NCBI RefSeq assembly: GCF_028728065.1 | Contig: NZ_CP117811.1 | Span: 2,294,001 to 2,358,000, forward strand | Reading direction: 5' to 3' | From: Lentisphaera profundi | GTDB taxonomy: Bacteria > Verrucomicrobiota > Lentisphaeria > Lentisphaerales > Lentisphaeraceae | Length of the DNA stretch: 64,000 bases | Part shown: in pieces, positions 53,082 to 61,818 of the stretch | Layout of the letters: each line of letters starts with the position of its first letter | Position numbering within the stretch: the first letter of the stretch is position 1 | The notes under the pieces: model-generated | The model's database searches: none | What the model saw: only the letters and a program-made list of their open reading frames with translations | Told to the model about the DNA's origin: nothing | Made by a program: the position numbers and the translations under genes

Positions 53082-53954
53082 GTGAAACCCGAATTACTCA
53101 GCGACTATGATCTCATCACCAAAAAGGTGAGTGAACGTGGCGGTAAACTGCAAGCCGGTATGCCTCCTGAAATTTGGAATGCAATCCACCTCAAAGTCAT
53201 TAGCGAGGAACAAAATACCCCAAGTCAAGGTTCAAAAACCTACGAGTTTAATTTTGGTGAACGACCCAATAGCGAATTTTTTATTTTCTATTTCCGGCCC
53301 TTTTTCGGCGGTAAAAAAGCCGATTTCCAGATTGATATCCTCCCGGATAGCAATGCGCCTGCCAACTATACTTTAACTGACGAAAGCTCTCAAGCACGTA
53401 AAACTTATCTCCAAATCCCCAGCTCTGCCATCCCCGCAGATGGTCGCTTTTTCGTCAAGCTCAGTAATCTACATTCAGGAACAGTTAAGATTCAGCGCAA
53501 CAATGGCATTCATTGTTCATATGCTAGTTCCAATTTCCAAAGCAACATCATGAAAGCTTATTTTTCTCATAATATCCACCTTGCCGTTTTCATCCTCTTA
53601 GGCATGGCCTGTGGAACGGCCTTAACTTTTGCAACGGCCACTTTCACTAGCTTCTCACTTTTTCTCATATCACTCTCAAACGCCTTCTTTGAAAACATTG
53701 CCAAAGACATGCTTTTCATGTATGAACCACCAACGAGTACGATTATTGCTTCAAAGACAATTGAAACTTTACTATGGATTGCCAAAGGTTTACAAGCTCC
53801 CCCCGTGATTGAAAACCTCGCTTATCACCGTCTTATAGAAAATAATATTTTATGGGGAACTTGGTTACCTGCTACAATTATCTATGCTCTAATCATCAGC
53901 CTATTCGGCATCTACCTCTTCAATAAAAAAGAACTTTCTATCTTAGAGGTCTAA
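53082..53954 (+). CDS. ABC-2 permease, C-terminal half (frameshifted gene)
   Basis: 290 residues from GTG 53082. The frame is open further upstream to the G6 tract and joins the previous entry if one G is added. It has a ~170-residue soluble, beta-rich loop (GSKTYEFNFGERPNSEFFIFYFRPFF and onward), expected outside the membrane. Three C-terminal helices follow (HLAVFILLGMACGTALTFATATFTSF and others), ending FNKKELSILEV. On its own it lacks the N-terminal helices and is probably not functional unless frameshifting restores the full protein. The next gene starts directly after its stop. Confidence 0.65.
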   Translation: MKPELLSDYDLITKKVSERGGKLQAGMPPEIWNAIHLKVISEEQNTPSQGSKTYEFNFGERPNSEFFIFYFRPFFGGKKADFQIDILPDSNAPANYTLTDESSQARKTYLQIPSSAIPADGRFFVKLSNLHSGTVKIQRNNGIHCSYASSNFQSNIMKAYFSHNIHLAVFILLGMACGTALTFATATFTSFSLFLISLSNAFFENIAKDMLFMYEPPTSTIIASKTIETLLWIAKGLQAPPVIENLAYHRLIENNILWGTWLPATIIYALIISLFGIYLFNKKELSILEV

Positions 53955-55529
53955 ATGAAAAAACTTTTTACACTTTTGTTCATTGGGGCTCTATTCTTTA
54001 ATCAGAATTTTCTGCAGAAGAAGCAAAGCGAACAAGAAATGGTTATTCTCAATGAAGATCTGCCACCATCACTAGCGTTCACAAGTATAGCCTTAGGCCC
54101 GCTAAAGGGCATCATCACTTCTGGCTTGCTATGGCGTGCGATGGAGAAAGAAGATAAAAAAGAATACATGGAATCCTACCAACTCTCTCGCATGATCACG
54201 GCGATTCAACCACGTTACCCTTCGATCTGGACTTTCCAGGGTTTTACTCTTTCATTTAATGTAGCCGCATCCTATACCCGCCCTGATGAACGCTGGCAAT
54301 GGATTTTACGCGGTATAGAACTCATGCGTGACGAAGGCCTCAAATATAATCCCGATAATGCTGAAATCCGCCACGAGATAATGCGCACCATTAAGGATAA
54401 AATTCAGCAAACGGACCAAGAAGCGATGTTCATGAAGAATGAATGGACCAAGTTGATGCTAAGCTACTTTGATGATGGCGACTACGCAGAACTCCAACGG
54501 CTTCGCAAAGCGGCTCCTAATCTTGAAGAGTTAAAACAACGCCCTTACCTAAAAGACTTGGCGTTAGTGGCGAAATCCAATGGTATTGACCTCTATGATT
54601 TCAAAGAAAACCCTCCACAACTCAACTCCAATTATATTGGCTACCTTTTTGGTGGTAAATTCCCCAGCGAAAATCAACTCGTTGCAGTCCAAGCCGCAGT
54701 TATCAATCTCTACTTTCACGACAAACGTTTACGCATTGAACAAGATTTGAATTTTGATATAAAACGTATGATCCAAGTCGATGAAACTTATGGCCCCTTT
54801 GACTGGAGGTCCCACATTGCAACGGCTCTCTATTGGGGCGCAGAAAAAGATTTAGAAAACTATACAACTGGAGGCCTAAACTACACTCGTATGACCTTAG
54901 GACTCATGCAAGATAATTTTTATGAAGGCAAAATCATTTATAATAAATCAACTGACTCATTCATTAGAACCACCCATGTCCAAGCCCTCCCAAGCGTCCA
55001 CCATTTCTATGATGAACTTTTAGCCGTCGACTCTAGCCGTCGCAATAAAAAAGCACACGATTATTTTATTGAGCGCGCCGCCATTATTTGCTATAATATG
55101 AATCAGACTCAAGCTGCCAAGGAACTTTTCTCAATCTACAAATACGCTAGCGGGCAAAAAGACGCCACCTTTGAAGAATTTATTTTAGGCTCAATGATTA
55201 ACACGCTCAGATCAAGTACTGTAAAAGAAACTAAGTCATTAATCGAATCTTTACTTATCTCCAGTTACAAAGCTGCTGAAGCGTTAAACCACGAAATGTC
55301 GATGGGTTCACGTAATCGAGCGATGATGATGTATCGAATTTATCAAAAGCAATACAGTAAATCCTCTAAGCGTCTGCCCAAATTTGGAGAGCTTGACCAA
55401 TCCGCAAAGAAAAATCTCTATGGAGGCAATAAAAAGAAGCTTAATAATTTAGAATTACTATTCAAAACGAGTCAATCAATCAAAGCTCCCAAAGTCTCTA
55501 CTGATTGTGCTCTTCCCACTGCTGAATAA
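53955..55529 (+). CDS. Exported TPR-like protein of the SPFH/ABC operon
   Basis: 524 residues with one N-terminal hydrophobic segment (LFTLLFIGALFFNQNFL), a signal or anchor. The body is helical, with IQPRYPSIWTFQGFTLSFNVAASYTRPDERWQWILRGIELMRDEGLKYNPDN. That resembles, from memory, hypothetical proteins beside ABC transporters in Planctomycetes that read 'P..W..Q.WNL.YNVSVE..D...RY.W...GI'. TPR-like helices continue at FIERAAIICYNMNQTQAAKELF. Function is unknown. It is probably a periplasm-facing partner of the transporter. Its stop overlaps the next start by one base. Confidence 0.68.
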   Translation: MKKLFTLLFIGALFFNQNFLQKKQSEQEMVILNEDLPPSLAFTSIALGPLKGIITSGLLWRAMEKEDKKEYMESYQLSRMITAIQPRYPSIWTFQGFTLSFNVAASYTRPDERWQWILRGIELMRDEGLKYNPDNAEIRHEIMRTIKDKIQQTDQEAMFMKNEWTKLMLSYFDDGDYAELQRLRKAAPNLEELKQRPYLKDLALVAKSNGIDLYDFKENPPQLNSNYIGYLFGGKFPSENQLVAVQAAVINLYFHDKRLRIEQDLNFDIKRMIQVDETYGPFDWRSHIATALYWGAEKDLENYTTGGLNYTRMTLGLMQDNFYEGKIIYNKSTDSFIRTTHVQALPSVHHFYDELLAVDSSRRNKKAHDYFIERAAIICYNMNQTQAAKELFSIYKYASGQKDATFEEFILGSMINTLRSSTVKETKSLIESLLISSYKAAEALNHEMSMGSRNRAMMMYRIYQKQYSKSSKRLPKFGELDQSAKKNLYGGNKKKLNNLELLFKTSQSIKAPKVSTDCALPTAE

Positions 55530-57424
55530 TGAGCTTTCCATCGCTTTGTAAACTCCGTAAGCAAGTAATAATCAGCCGAGTTTTCCTATGTTTTACAAGC
55601 TTATTAGTATTCTTACAATTTCCTTTGGCACTTATCTCTCCTTTCGGATCTTCCTTAGGTGATAAAGTTCATTCCTTTGAATGCTCCCCTTCGATTGCCT
55701 TGTTCATTCTAAGTTTTGTTTATTTATGCTTTTACCCACCAAGAAACAAAGCTTTTCAATATTTTCTAGCAAGCTCATTTTCTCTTATTAGTCTGTCCGC
55801 CTATCTTAATGGCTCCGATCTCCTTTCCTCGGCCCATCTTTTCTCCTATTTTCTTTGTCCCGTGGCTCTTGCTAGTGCTTTTAAAAACTCTCCTCATTTT
55901 CCGCTGTGGATTCCTATAAGTCTATTATTAGTAATTAATGCTTTTGTCTGTTATTTTTTTAATCAAAAAGTCGGTATACATGGCAATCAAAATTGGCTGA
56001 GTGCCGTCATTGTGACTTGCTCGATTTATTTAATTCATCATATCGGAATTCATTTCAAAGATAAACACCCGTTCACGCGAAATAAAAAAATCCTGCTCAG
56101 CCTAAGTATCTTACTTATTTTCATCCTTTGCTTGGCGGTACTCTACAAAACTCAGACCCGTGCTCTTATTCCTGCCGTGGCGGTTTCTCTATTTTATTTT
56201 ATGCTGTGCCGATTTCCAAAACGTCGCATTCATCTTTGTGTCCTCAGTCTTGTCTCTATAGCTTTTTTGGCTTTCACTTTTCAAGACAAATTCTATCGCC
56301 TCAGCCTCAAAGATATTCGCCTGCCCCTGCTGAAAGATACCGCCAGCATGATTGCCGATGCCCCCTTCTTCGGCCATGGCCCAGGACAGTTCATTACCAA
56401 ATTCAGCGATTACCCTAGTGACGAACTCAATATTCGTCTCCATAGTGCGCCCATCTACGAACACCCCCATAATGAAGTCTTTCACATGGCAAGCCAAGGC
56501 GGCATTCCACTCACGATCCTTTTCCTTGGTCTCTTGATTTTTCTTCTAAAAAAATCCCTTAAGAATAAGGACTTCTCCATAGACTTGGCTACTTGTATCC
56601 TTTTATTTACTCTTGGCTTACTCGATAAAAGCCTGCAACAAGGTGCCAGCCTGCTCTTATTTTATTTCTTCTTGGCTAGGGCCTTAATTCCTTATCTAAG
56701 TACAACAAATCCGTATTCAGGCTTCAAGCTTTGGCAACATCTTGGCGCCTTATTAAGTTTAGCTTTATTAACACCTGCTTTAATACAGCAGAGTCGAGCC
56801 TCATGGCATTTTAAACAAGCCGATGAGTATTCTCATACCAACGAACAAAATAAACTTAAGCAAGCCCACTACCATTTACAAAGGGCTCATCACTTAGCTC
56901 CAGAAAAAATTAACTATGCCTACCACTGTGCTCGCTTGGAGATTCATTTGGGACAACTCGAAAATGCCTGGGATAAATTAGAACCTATTATTAATAGCTA
57001 TCCCTATTACAACCTTAGTCTCCATCAGCAGGGCAAACTTTTCGAAAATCTCGCCCTTCAACAACATGACCCCGCTAGCCGTACTCACTTACTCAAACAA
57101 GCTTTCCTTGCTTATGAAGCGAGTTGCAAAGATCGCCCATGGGATTTAACGCGCTATCCTGTATTTATTTCTTTGTCTCAAGAGCACTTTCCCGATAAAG
57201 AAAAGGAGATTAAAAGCACTGCTCTAAAATACTTTGAGAAAAAATATCAATTCCGTGATGAATTTTCAACTCCCACTCAAATTTTATACAAACAGTATTT
57301 AGCGGCGCTCAATACAAATGATTCGTCAAGAATCCAACAGACTTATGAACAACTTATTTATTATCTCAAACTCCCCAAAGATCCCAAGTGGCAGAAATTC
57401 TATTTGGATTCTCTAAAGCAATAG
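55529..57424 (+). CDS. O-antigen ligase/polymerase-like membrane protein with TPR tail
   Basis: 631 residues. About eleven helices occupy residues 15-420. A large outside loop carries GHGPGQFITKFSDYPSDELN and EHPHNEVFHMASQGGIPLTILFL. The EHPHNEVFHMASQGG segment is the H-N-x-x-L/F...G motif of the Wzy/WaaL family. A soluble TPR region follows (AHYHLQRAHHLAPEKINYAYHCARLEIHLGQLENAWDKL). Such proteins polymerise or ligate lipid-linked glycans on the periplasmic side. Last gene of the operon, which links the SPFH/ABC set to surface glycan assembly. The acceptor is unknown. Confidence 0.82.
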   Translation: MSFPSLCKLRKQVIISRVFLCFTSLLVFLQFPLALISPFGSSLGDKVHSFECSPSIALFILSFVYLCFYPPRNKAFQYFLASSFSLISLSAYLNGSDLLSSAHLFSYFLCPVALASAFKNSPHFPLWIPISLLLVINAFVCYFFNQKVGIHGNQNWLSAVIVTCSIYLIHHIGIHFKDKHPFTRNKKILLSLSILLIFILCLAVLYKTQTRALIPAVAVSLFYFMLCRFPKRRIHLCVLSLVSIAFLAFTFQDKFYRLSLKDIRLPLLKDTASMIADAPFFGHGPGQFITKFSDYPSDELNIRLHSAPIYEHPHNEVFHMASQGGIPLTILFLGLLIFLLKKSLKNKDFSIDLATCILLFTLGLLDKSLQQGASLLLFYFFLARALIPYLSTTNPYSGFKLWQHLGALLSLALLTPALIQQSRASWHFKQADEYSHTNEQNKLKQAHYHLQRAHHLAPEKINYAYHCARLEIHLGQLENAWDKLEPIINSYPYYNLSLHQQGKLFENLALQQHDPASRTHLLKQAFLAYEASCKDRPWDLTRYPVFISLSQEHFPDKEKEIKSTALKYFEKKYQFRDEFSTPTQILYKQYLAALNTNDSSRIQQTYEQLIYYLKLPKDPKWQKFYLDSLKQ

Positions 57425-58049
57425 CTTGCGCCTGCAGTTTAGGTATCGCTTTGCTGAGTCCTCACGCTCTTTAGTGTGAATTAGTGCTTTTAAATAAAAA
57501 AATGGAACCACTAATCAACACTGATCTTCACTAATGTAAATAATTACTGTGATAGTCTTAAGTCCAAGTAAGCCTTGTTACAGTATAAAACCCTAGAAAC
57601 TCTCAGCCCAATTCGTATAATTAGCGAAATTAGTTGTTCCATTCATAATTAAAAATTGCCCATCTCTCCGTGCCATTCCGTGCACTCCGTGGTTCAATTC
57701 TTTTATTCTTCTTCCTTTGTTTTTCCATTCAAAATTAAAAATTCAACATTTAAAATTACCCCTTCTCATCTTTCCTCCGTGCCTTTCCGTGCACTCCGTG
57801 GTTCAACTCTTTTATTCTTCTTCCTTTGCTTTTCCATTCAAAATTAAAAATTCACAATTTAAAATTATCTCCCCCCCCTATCTGTACTATCTGCTAGATC
57901 TGTGGTTCAATATCTTCACTCTCAGTCCAATTCGTATAATTAGCGAAATTCGCTGTTCCCATTCTTTTGCCCTTCATTTAAAATTATCTTTCTTTCCCGC
58001 TCAAAACAAAGAAAAATTAACTTTTTTTAAAAAAAATGTAATTAAGCTC
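57425..58049. repeat. Intergenic region filled with dispersed and tandem repeats
   Basis: No real gene. A 109-base unit occurs in tandem (57666-57774 and from 57775), containing CCGTGCACTCCGTGGTTCAA and CAAAATTAAAAATTCA words. A second element beginning ATTCGTATAATTAGCGAAAT occurs at 57611 and 57930 and again at 58896. In the later copies it contains the near-palindrome AGCGAA-A-TTCGCT. ACTAAT/CACTAA words (57510-57540) are a further filler type. Short frames here only read through repeats. Confidence 0.8.
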
Positions 58050-58078
58050 TTGCGGTGATTCCTTTTTCTTTCTAGAAT
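58050..58078 (+). promoter_or_regulatory. Promoter of pseudopilin gene
   Basis: TTGCGG (58050-58055), 17-base spacer, TAGAAT (58073-58078). The transcript would begin near 58085 and leave a normal leader with AAGGA before ATG 58123. Confidence 0.6.
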
Positions 58079-58122
58079 GAAAGTGTCCTAAATAACCTAA
58101 ACAAAAAACAAGGAAATAAAAA

Positions 58123-58656
58123 ATGAATAAAAAATTCACATTAATCGAACTTCTCGTTGTTGTTGCCATCATCGGTATCCTCGCAGCTATGATCCTCCCA
58201 GCTCTTGGTACGGCTCGTGATAAAGCACAGCAAAAAACTTGTACGAACAATCTCAAGCAGCTTGGTACTGCCATGGTTATGTACTTCTCTGACGGCACAG
58301 AGAATGACATCCCAACTGGTGGGACTTACATCCGTCCAGTAAACGCGGTTGCTACTGCTGGTACTATTGGTAATGTATGGGAACTCACACCCGGCACTCT
58401 TTCTTGTAACGCTAAACGTGAGGGGATAAATGACTCCGACGGAAAAGTCTACATCGACTGTGAAAATGTAAGCGGAGGTCCTTTCTCTTCACTTGAAGAC
58501 CCGCAAACTCGTATTGCTACAGACGGCCTCGTAGCTGGCGCTAGTGATGATGGCTCTGATATCCACTCTTCAGGTAAAAAAGCTAACGTTCTTGCTGGCG
58601 ACGGTCACGTAGAGCCAACAAACGGTGGCTGGCAACAAGTTGATACTGAGCTCTAA
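58123..58656 (+). CDS. Type II pseudopilin-like protein
   Basis: 177 residues. The prepilin signal [25 protein letters not shown] has the cleavage site before Phe and Glu at +5. It is followed by [31 protein letters not shown] and a C-terminal [15 protein letters not shown]. The long helix assembles into the pseudopilus or anchors the protein in the membrane; the small C-terminal domain would face outside. Own promoter, AAGGA ribosome-binding site and strong terminator make it a single-gene unit, likely well expressed. Confidence 0.92.
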   Translation: MNKKFTLIELLVVVAIIGILAAMILPALGTARDKAQQKTCTNNLKQLGTAMVMYFSDGTENDIPTGGTYIRPVNAVATAGTIGNVWELTPGTLSCNAKREGINDSDGKVYIDCENVSGGPFSSLEDPQTRIATDGLVAGASDDGSDIHSSGKKANVLAGDGHVEPTNGGWQQVDTEL

Positions 58657-58687
58657 TTCTAAAGTCATTTAGAATTTAAGTTTCAAT

Positions 58688-58720
58688 AAGCTTGTCTCTT
58701 CGGAGGCAAGCTTTTTTTTT
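58688..58720 (+). terminator. Strong terminator after pseudopilin gene
   Basis: AAGCTTGTCTC and GAGGCAAGCTT pair (one G-T) around a TTCG tetraloop and are followed by nine T residues. Confidence 0.92.
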
Positions 58721-59051
58721 GTGCCTATAACTAAGTGGACGTACTATCTACTGAGCTTACGGCTCCTGACCTGAGTTAACGCTTCGCGCTGAGTTAAAAG
58801 TTCTTTTAGTGTGTATTAGCGCCTATTAGTGGTTCCTATCTTATCCTCCTCTTATCCTCCATTTAGAATTCATAATTAAAAATTGCCCTTACTGCATTCG
58901 TATAATTAGCGAAATTCGCTGTTCCCATTCCAAATTCAGAATTAAACATTACTCCTACCCATCTGTGTAAATCCTATAAATTAGTGGACAGCTATCTTCC
59001 AGTTATCAGCACCTCTAAGTATTAATTTTCTATTAAATAACAATCTTCTCA
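58721..59051. repeat. Intergenic filler repeats between the two pseudopilin genes
   Basis: Contains another copy of the ATTCGTATAATTAGCGAAAT element (58896-58930 including GCTGTTCCCATTC). Also present are AATTCATAATTAAAAATTG and AAATTCAGAATTAAACATT words and TTAGTGTGTATTAGCGCC-type filler. No coding frame is supported. Confidence 0.7.
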
Positions 59052-59080
59052 TTGACAAGTAAGAAAAATTTCATTACAAT
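59052..59080 (+). promoter_or_regulatory. Near-consensus promoter giving a leaderless transcript
   Basis: TTGACA (59052-59057), 17-base spacer, TACAAT (59075-59080). The predicted start site, 6-8 bases downstream, coincides with the ATG at 59087, and there is no ribosome-binding site. Confidence 0.7.
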
Positions 59081-59086
59081 CAAATT

Positions 59087-59551
59087 ATGAAAAAATTAAA
59101 ATTCACACTTATTGAACTACTCGTCGTCATTGCTATTATCGGAATTTTAGCATCAATGATCCTCCCCAATCTTGCCAAAGCACGCGACAAAGCCAAGCAA
59201 GCAAATTGTAAGAATAATTTAAAAAGTTTAGGAACGGCATTTCGTATCTATTTTTCAGACCAGCCCAATGAAATGATACCCGATGTCGCTACAAAAACAA
59301 ACCTAAACTCCACTCACCTTTGGGTGACAACTTTTGATCTCCCAGAGGAATTTCTCTCTTGCGCTGCAAGTAAAAATGGCAATGGCTCCCAAAACTACCA
59401 CAATATCACCACAGGGAATAGGCAATGGGGTGATTTGCTTACTGATAATGATTCAATTATCTTTGAGGATCGTGTCACACACAAATTTGGTGATAACGTC
59501 AACAAACTCTACCCTGATGGTCATGTGGAGTCTGGAGTTGCTAGCCCCTAA
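59087..59551 (+). CDS. Type II pseudopilin-like protein, leaderless candidate
   Basis: 154 residues. Prepilin signal [25 protein letters not shown], then [31 protein letters not shown] and the C-terminal [14 protein letters not shown]. The N-terminal 60 residues are close to the pseudopilin upstream, while the C-terminal domain differs. Its ATG sits at the predicted transcription start of a near-consensus promoter, so translation probably begins on a leaderless mRNA. Convergent with the following glycosyltransferase-like gene. Confidence 0.9.
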   Translation: MKKLKFTLIELLVVIAIIGILASMILPNLAKARDKAKQANCKNNLKSLGTAFRIYFSDQPNEMIPDVATKTNLNSTHLWVTTFDLPEEFLSCAASKNGNGSQNYHNITTGNRQWGDLLTDNDSIIFEDRVTHKFGDNVNKLYPDGHVESGVASP

Positions 59552-59557
59552 TAGAAC

Positions 59558-61090
59558 TTATTCAAAAGCATATTTGAGTCGTGGCATTAATTTCAATATA
59601 CTATCACGAATAAAACCCTCTCCCAAGAGCTGTGTCCAATGGCGCTTAGGCTTATCGCAACTCTCTATATAAGTATTTATTGCATCCCTCTCTAAATCAA
59701 AGAGCTGCCTTTTCTCTACATCATATACAGTTATTTTGTCGTCTACTGTAGAAACTAAAGTATTGTAACGAATATCTATATAATCATTACCCTTAAGTCG
59801 ATAATTATGATTGAGTGGGTAAGCCGTATATTTATCTCCACAAGTCAGCTTGAGCATTGGGTTCACCACCCAATCCCCAGAGAATAGCTCTATATGATCA
59901 ATACTACCCATTTCACTATATTGATGGCCGACGAAATAGAGTGTTTTCGACCCTTGGTAATTTGCTAAAGATGACTTCATTGCCTCTAATGAATCATCTT
60001 GGATCTGAGTCCATTTCTTCCAGTGAAAACTTATCCCTACTATGCTAATAAATAGACAGGCAAAGACTAGATAAAACTTTTTATTATTTAAAAACGACAA
60101 GCCATAGACCAAGACTAAACAAGAAAATATATTGGTTCTATTTCCTAAGTTAAAGGCTATATTAGGATAACGACCCGTGATCGCAAACATGCCAAAGCTA
60201 ATGCACATAATGAGGACTAAGGCAAGAAGTAAATCCTTATCTAATTTTATTTTCATCTCTGTACAGCATGAAATTTTCTTTCGGTATTTATAAAGCACTA
60301 TACAGATTAGACTGACTAAAAGCGTTAAAATGAAGCTCTCCTGATAACTGTAATAGAGCTTCAAGAAAAACGAGGGCCCCATAAGGGCGTCTATACAACT
60401 TAAGATTTGCATCAAGACCTGCTTACACAAGTGTACGAAGCCAGTCCCTTCAGGGATCCTCTGTATTCCCACATTCATTATTTTTGTCGTATACAAGTAA
60501 TAAAGGGTATAAACAAAATTAGGCACGTACAGAATCAAGCTTTCTCGCCATGACATCTTTCTCCACGCTAAAAAGGTCAAAGCAATTGCTGGCGCTGGCG
60601 ATCCATAGCTAATAAAACTTCCCATGATTGCAAAAGCTAGGGCATAGCCCTTATGCTTTTTTTCTAATAAATAATAAGCATAGAGGTACATCGAGATCGT
60701 CACCATCAAATATTGGCTTAAAAACCAATAGACTGTCGCTTCATGCGATGGGTAGAAAATAAACAGAAAAGAAATTAAAAGAGCGCGCTTCTCTTCCATG
60801 AAAAGAGAGAAAAAACGAGCACACATATGAAGACAAGCAATGACGTAAAAAATCTTCATTACATTCAGCAACCAATAACTCTCTTCTGTACAGAAATAAT
60901 AAAAAATGACATGTGTCACTTGCTCAAAGGGTAGACTTAGAAAAGAATTACTTAATTCAAAAGCTTCAATAAATGAGGCTTTGCTTTCTTGATGCAGGAT
61001 AAAAGAATAATCATCCGAGTACACCCCTGTACCTGCAAGTAAGGCGATTATAACACAGGATAGAATAATAAATAATTTTCTAGTAGACAT
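59558..61090 (-). CDS. GT-C-like integral membrane protein
   Basis: 510 residues with about ten membrane helices and a ~100-residue soluble C-terminus. The acidic pair in GVYSDDYSFILHQ, just after the first helix, lies where GT-C glycosyltransferases hold their catalytic Asp. HEATVYWFLSQYLMVTISMYLYAYYLL is typical of such uncharacterised bacterial proteins. It probably transfers a sugar from a lipid-phosphate donor on the periplasmic side. It is the last of three - strand genes (GT2, methyltransferase, this), two bases from the methyltransferase. Confidence 0.65.
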   Translation of the reverse strand: MSTRKLFIILSCVIIALLAGTGVYSDDYSFILHQESKASFIEAFELSNSFLSLPFEQVTHVIFYYFCTEESYWLLNVMKIFYVIACLHMCARFFSLFMEEKRALLISFLFIFYPSHEATVYWFLSQYLMVTISMYLYAYYLLEKKHKGYALAFAIMGSFISYGSPAPAIALTFLAWRKMSWRESLILYVPNFVYTLYYLYTTKIMNVGIQRIPEGTGFVHLCKQVLMQILSCIDALMGPSFFLKLYYSYQESFILTLLVSLICIVLYKYRKKISCCTEMKIKLDKDLLLALVLIMCISFGMFAITGRYPNIAFNLGNRTNIFSCLVLVYGLSFLNNKKFYLVFACLFISIVGISFHWKKWTQIQDDSLEAMKSSLANYQGSKTLYFVGHQYSEMGSIDHIELFSGDWVVNPMLKLTCGDKYTAYPLNHNYRLKGNDYIDIRYNTLVSTVDDKITVYDVEKRQLFDLERDAINTYIESCDKPKRHWTQLLGEGFIRDSILKLMPRLKYAFE

Positions 61091-61092
61091 AT

Positions 61093-61818
61093 CTAAACTT
61101 TTTTCACTAGGGCGAATAAGGATAAACCAAAAGGAAAAGTCCCTTTCATTGACAAATAAGAATTTTCCAGATACAGCACTTGACTGAGTAATTTATTGAG
61201 CCATTTATGGGGAAGTTCCACATCGGATTTCATGGCGCCTCGGCGAGATTTCTTTCTAATGAGCCGAAGCATGGCCGCTAGAGGAAATAAAAAACAATTG
61301 CGGTAAGAAAGTAGCTGAATCTCGAAGCCCTCCGCTAACAATAGATTTTTTAATTCTTCTTTACGAAAACGATGTACGACATGCACCGCCTTATCATGGG
61401 AACTTTTTAAAATGGGAAAAGCGGGTAAATTTAACAACAACAATCCATCTCGGCTCATGACTCGGTATAATTCACCTAAGGCTTGGCGACGTTCTTCTTC
61501 GTCATCAAAACAATCTAACACATCACAACTTACGATTGTATCAAAAGTCTCATCGCCAAAGGGCAAGTCCCTTATATCTCCTTTCACTAAGCTATTTGCC
61601 ACCTTGGCACTTGCTAAGTCTAAGGCTTGCTCGGAAAAATCTAAGCCCACGGCATTGGCATCATTCAGTAGCTTGAGAAACTGTCCCGTCCCACAGCCCA
61701 CATCTAAAAGTTTTGCATGATTTGAGGGGATGAAATTCAACAAGCAATCATGAAGCCCTTTATACCACCAATGCTCGGCTTCCACCTGAGCCATAGTCAC
61801 ATACTCTTGCTCTTCCAT
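61093..61818 (-). CDS. Class I SAM-dependent methyltransferase
   Basis: 241 residues. The SAM motif KLLDVGCGTGQFLKLL, VGLDFSEQALDLA, GDIRDLPFGDETFDTIVSCDVLD and LLLNLPAF follow the UbiE/Methyltransf_11 type. The N-terminal EAEHWWYKGLHDCLLNFI is common in methyltransferases of polysaccharide clusters. It probably methylates a sugar or lipid intermediate. Its start overlaps the GT2 stop by one base. Confidence 0.9.
   Translation of the reverse strand: MEEQEYVTMAQVEAEHWWYKGLHDCLLNFIPSNHAKLLDVGCGTGQFLKLLNDANAVGLDFSEQALDLASAKVANSLVKGDIRDLPFGDETFDTIVSCDVLDCFDDEEERRQALGELYRVMSRDGLLLLNLPAFPILKSSHDKAVHVVHRFRKEELKNLLLAEGFEIQLLSYRNCFLFPLAAMLRLIRKKSRRGAMKSDVELPHKWLNKLLSQVLYLENSYLSMKGTFPFGLSLFALVKKV

Noticed and set aside
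57666-57870. Possible CRISPR array
   Set aside because: Only two long copies, no short repeat with unique spacers of constant size and no cas genes.
57656-58058. Two overlapping + strand frames (63 and 113 codons) in the repeat-rich gap
   Set aside because: They read through the 109-base tandem unit, have no ribosome-binding site and give repetitive Phe/Ser-rich peptides.
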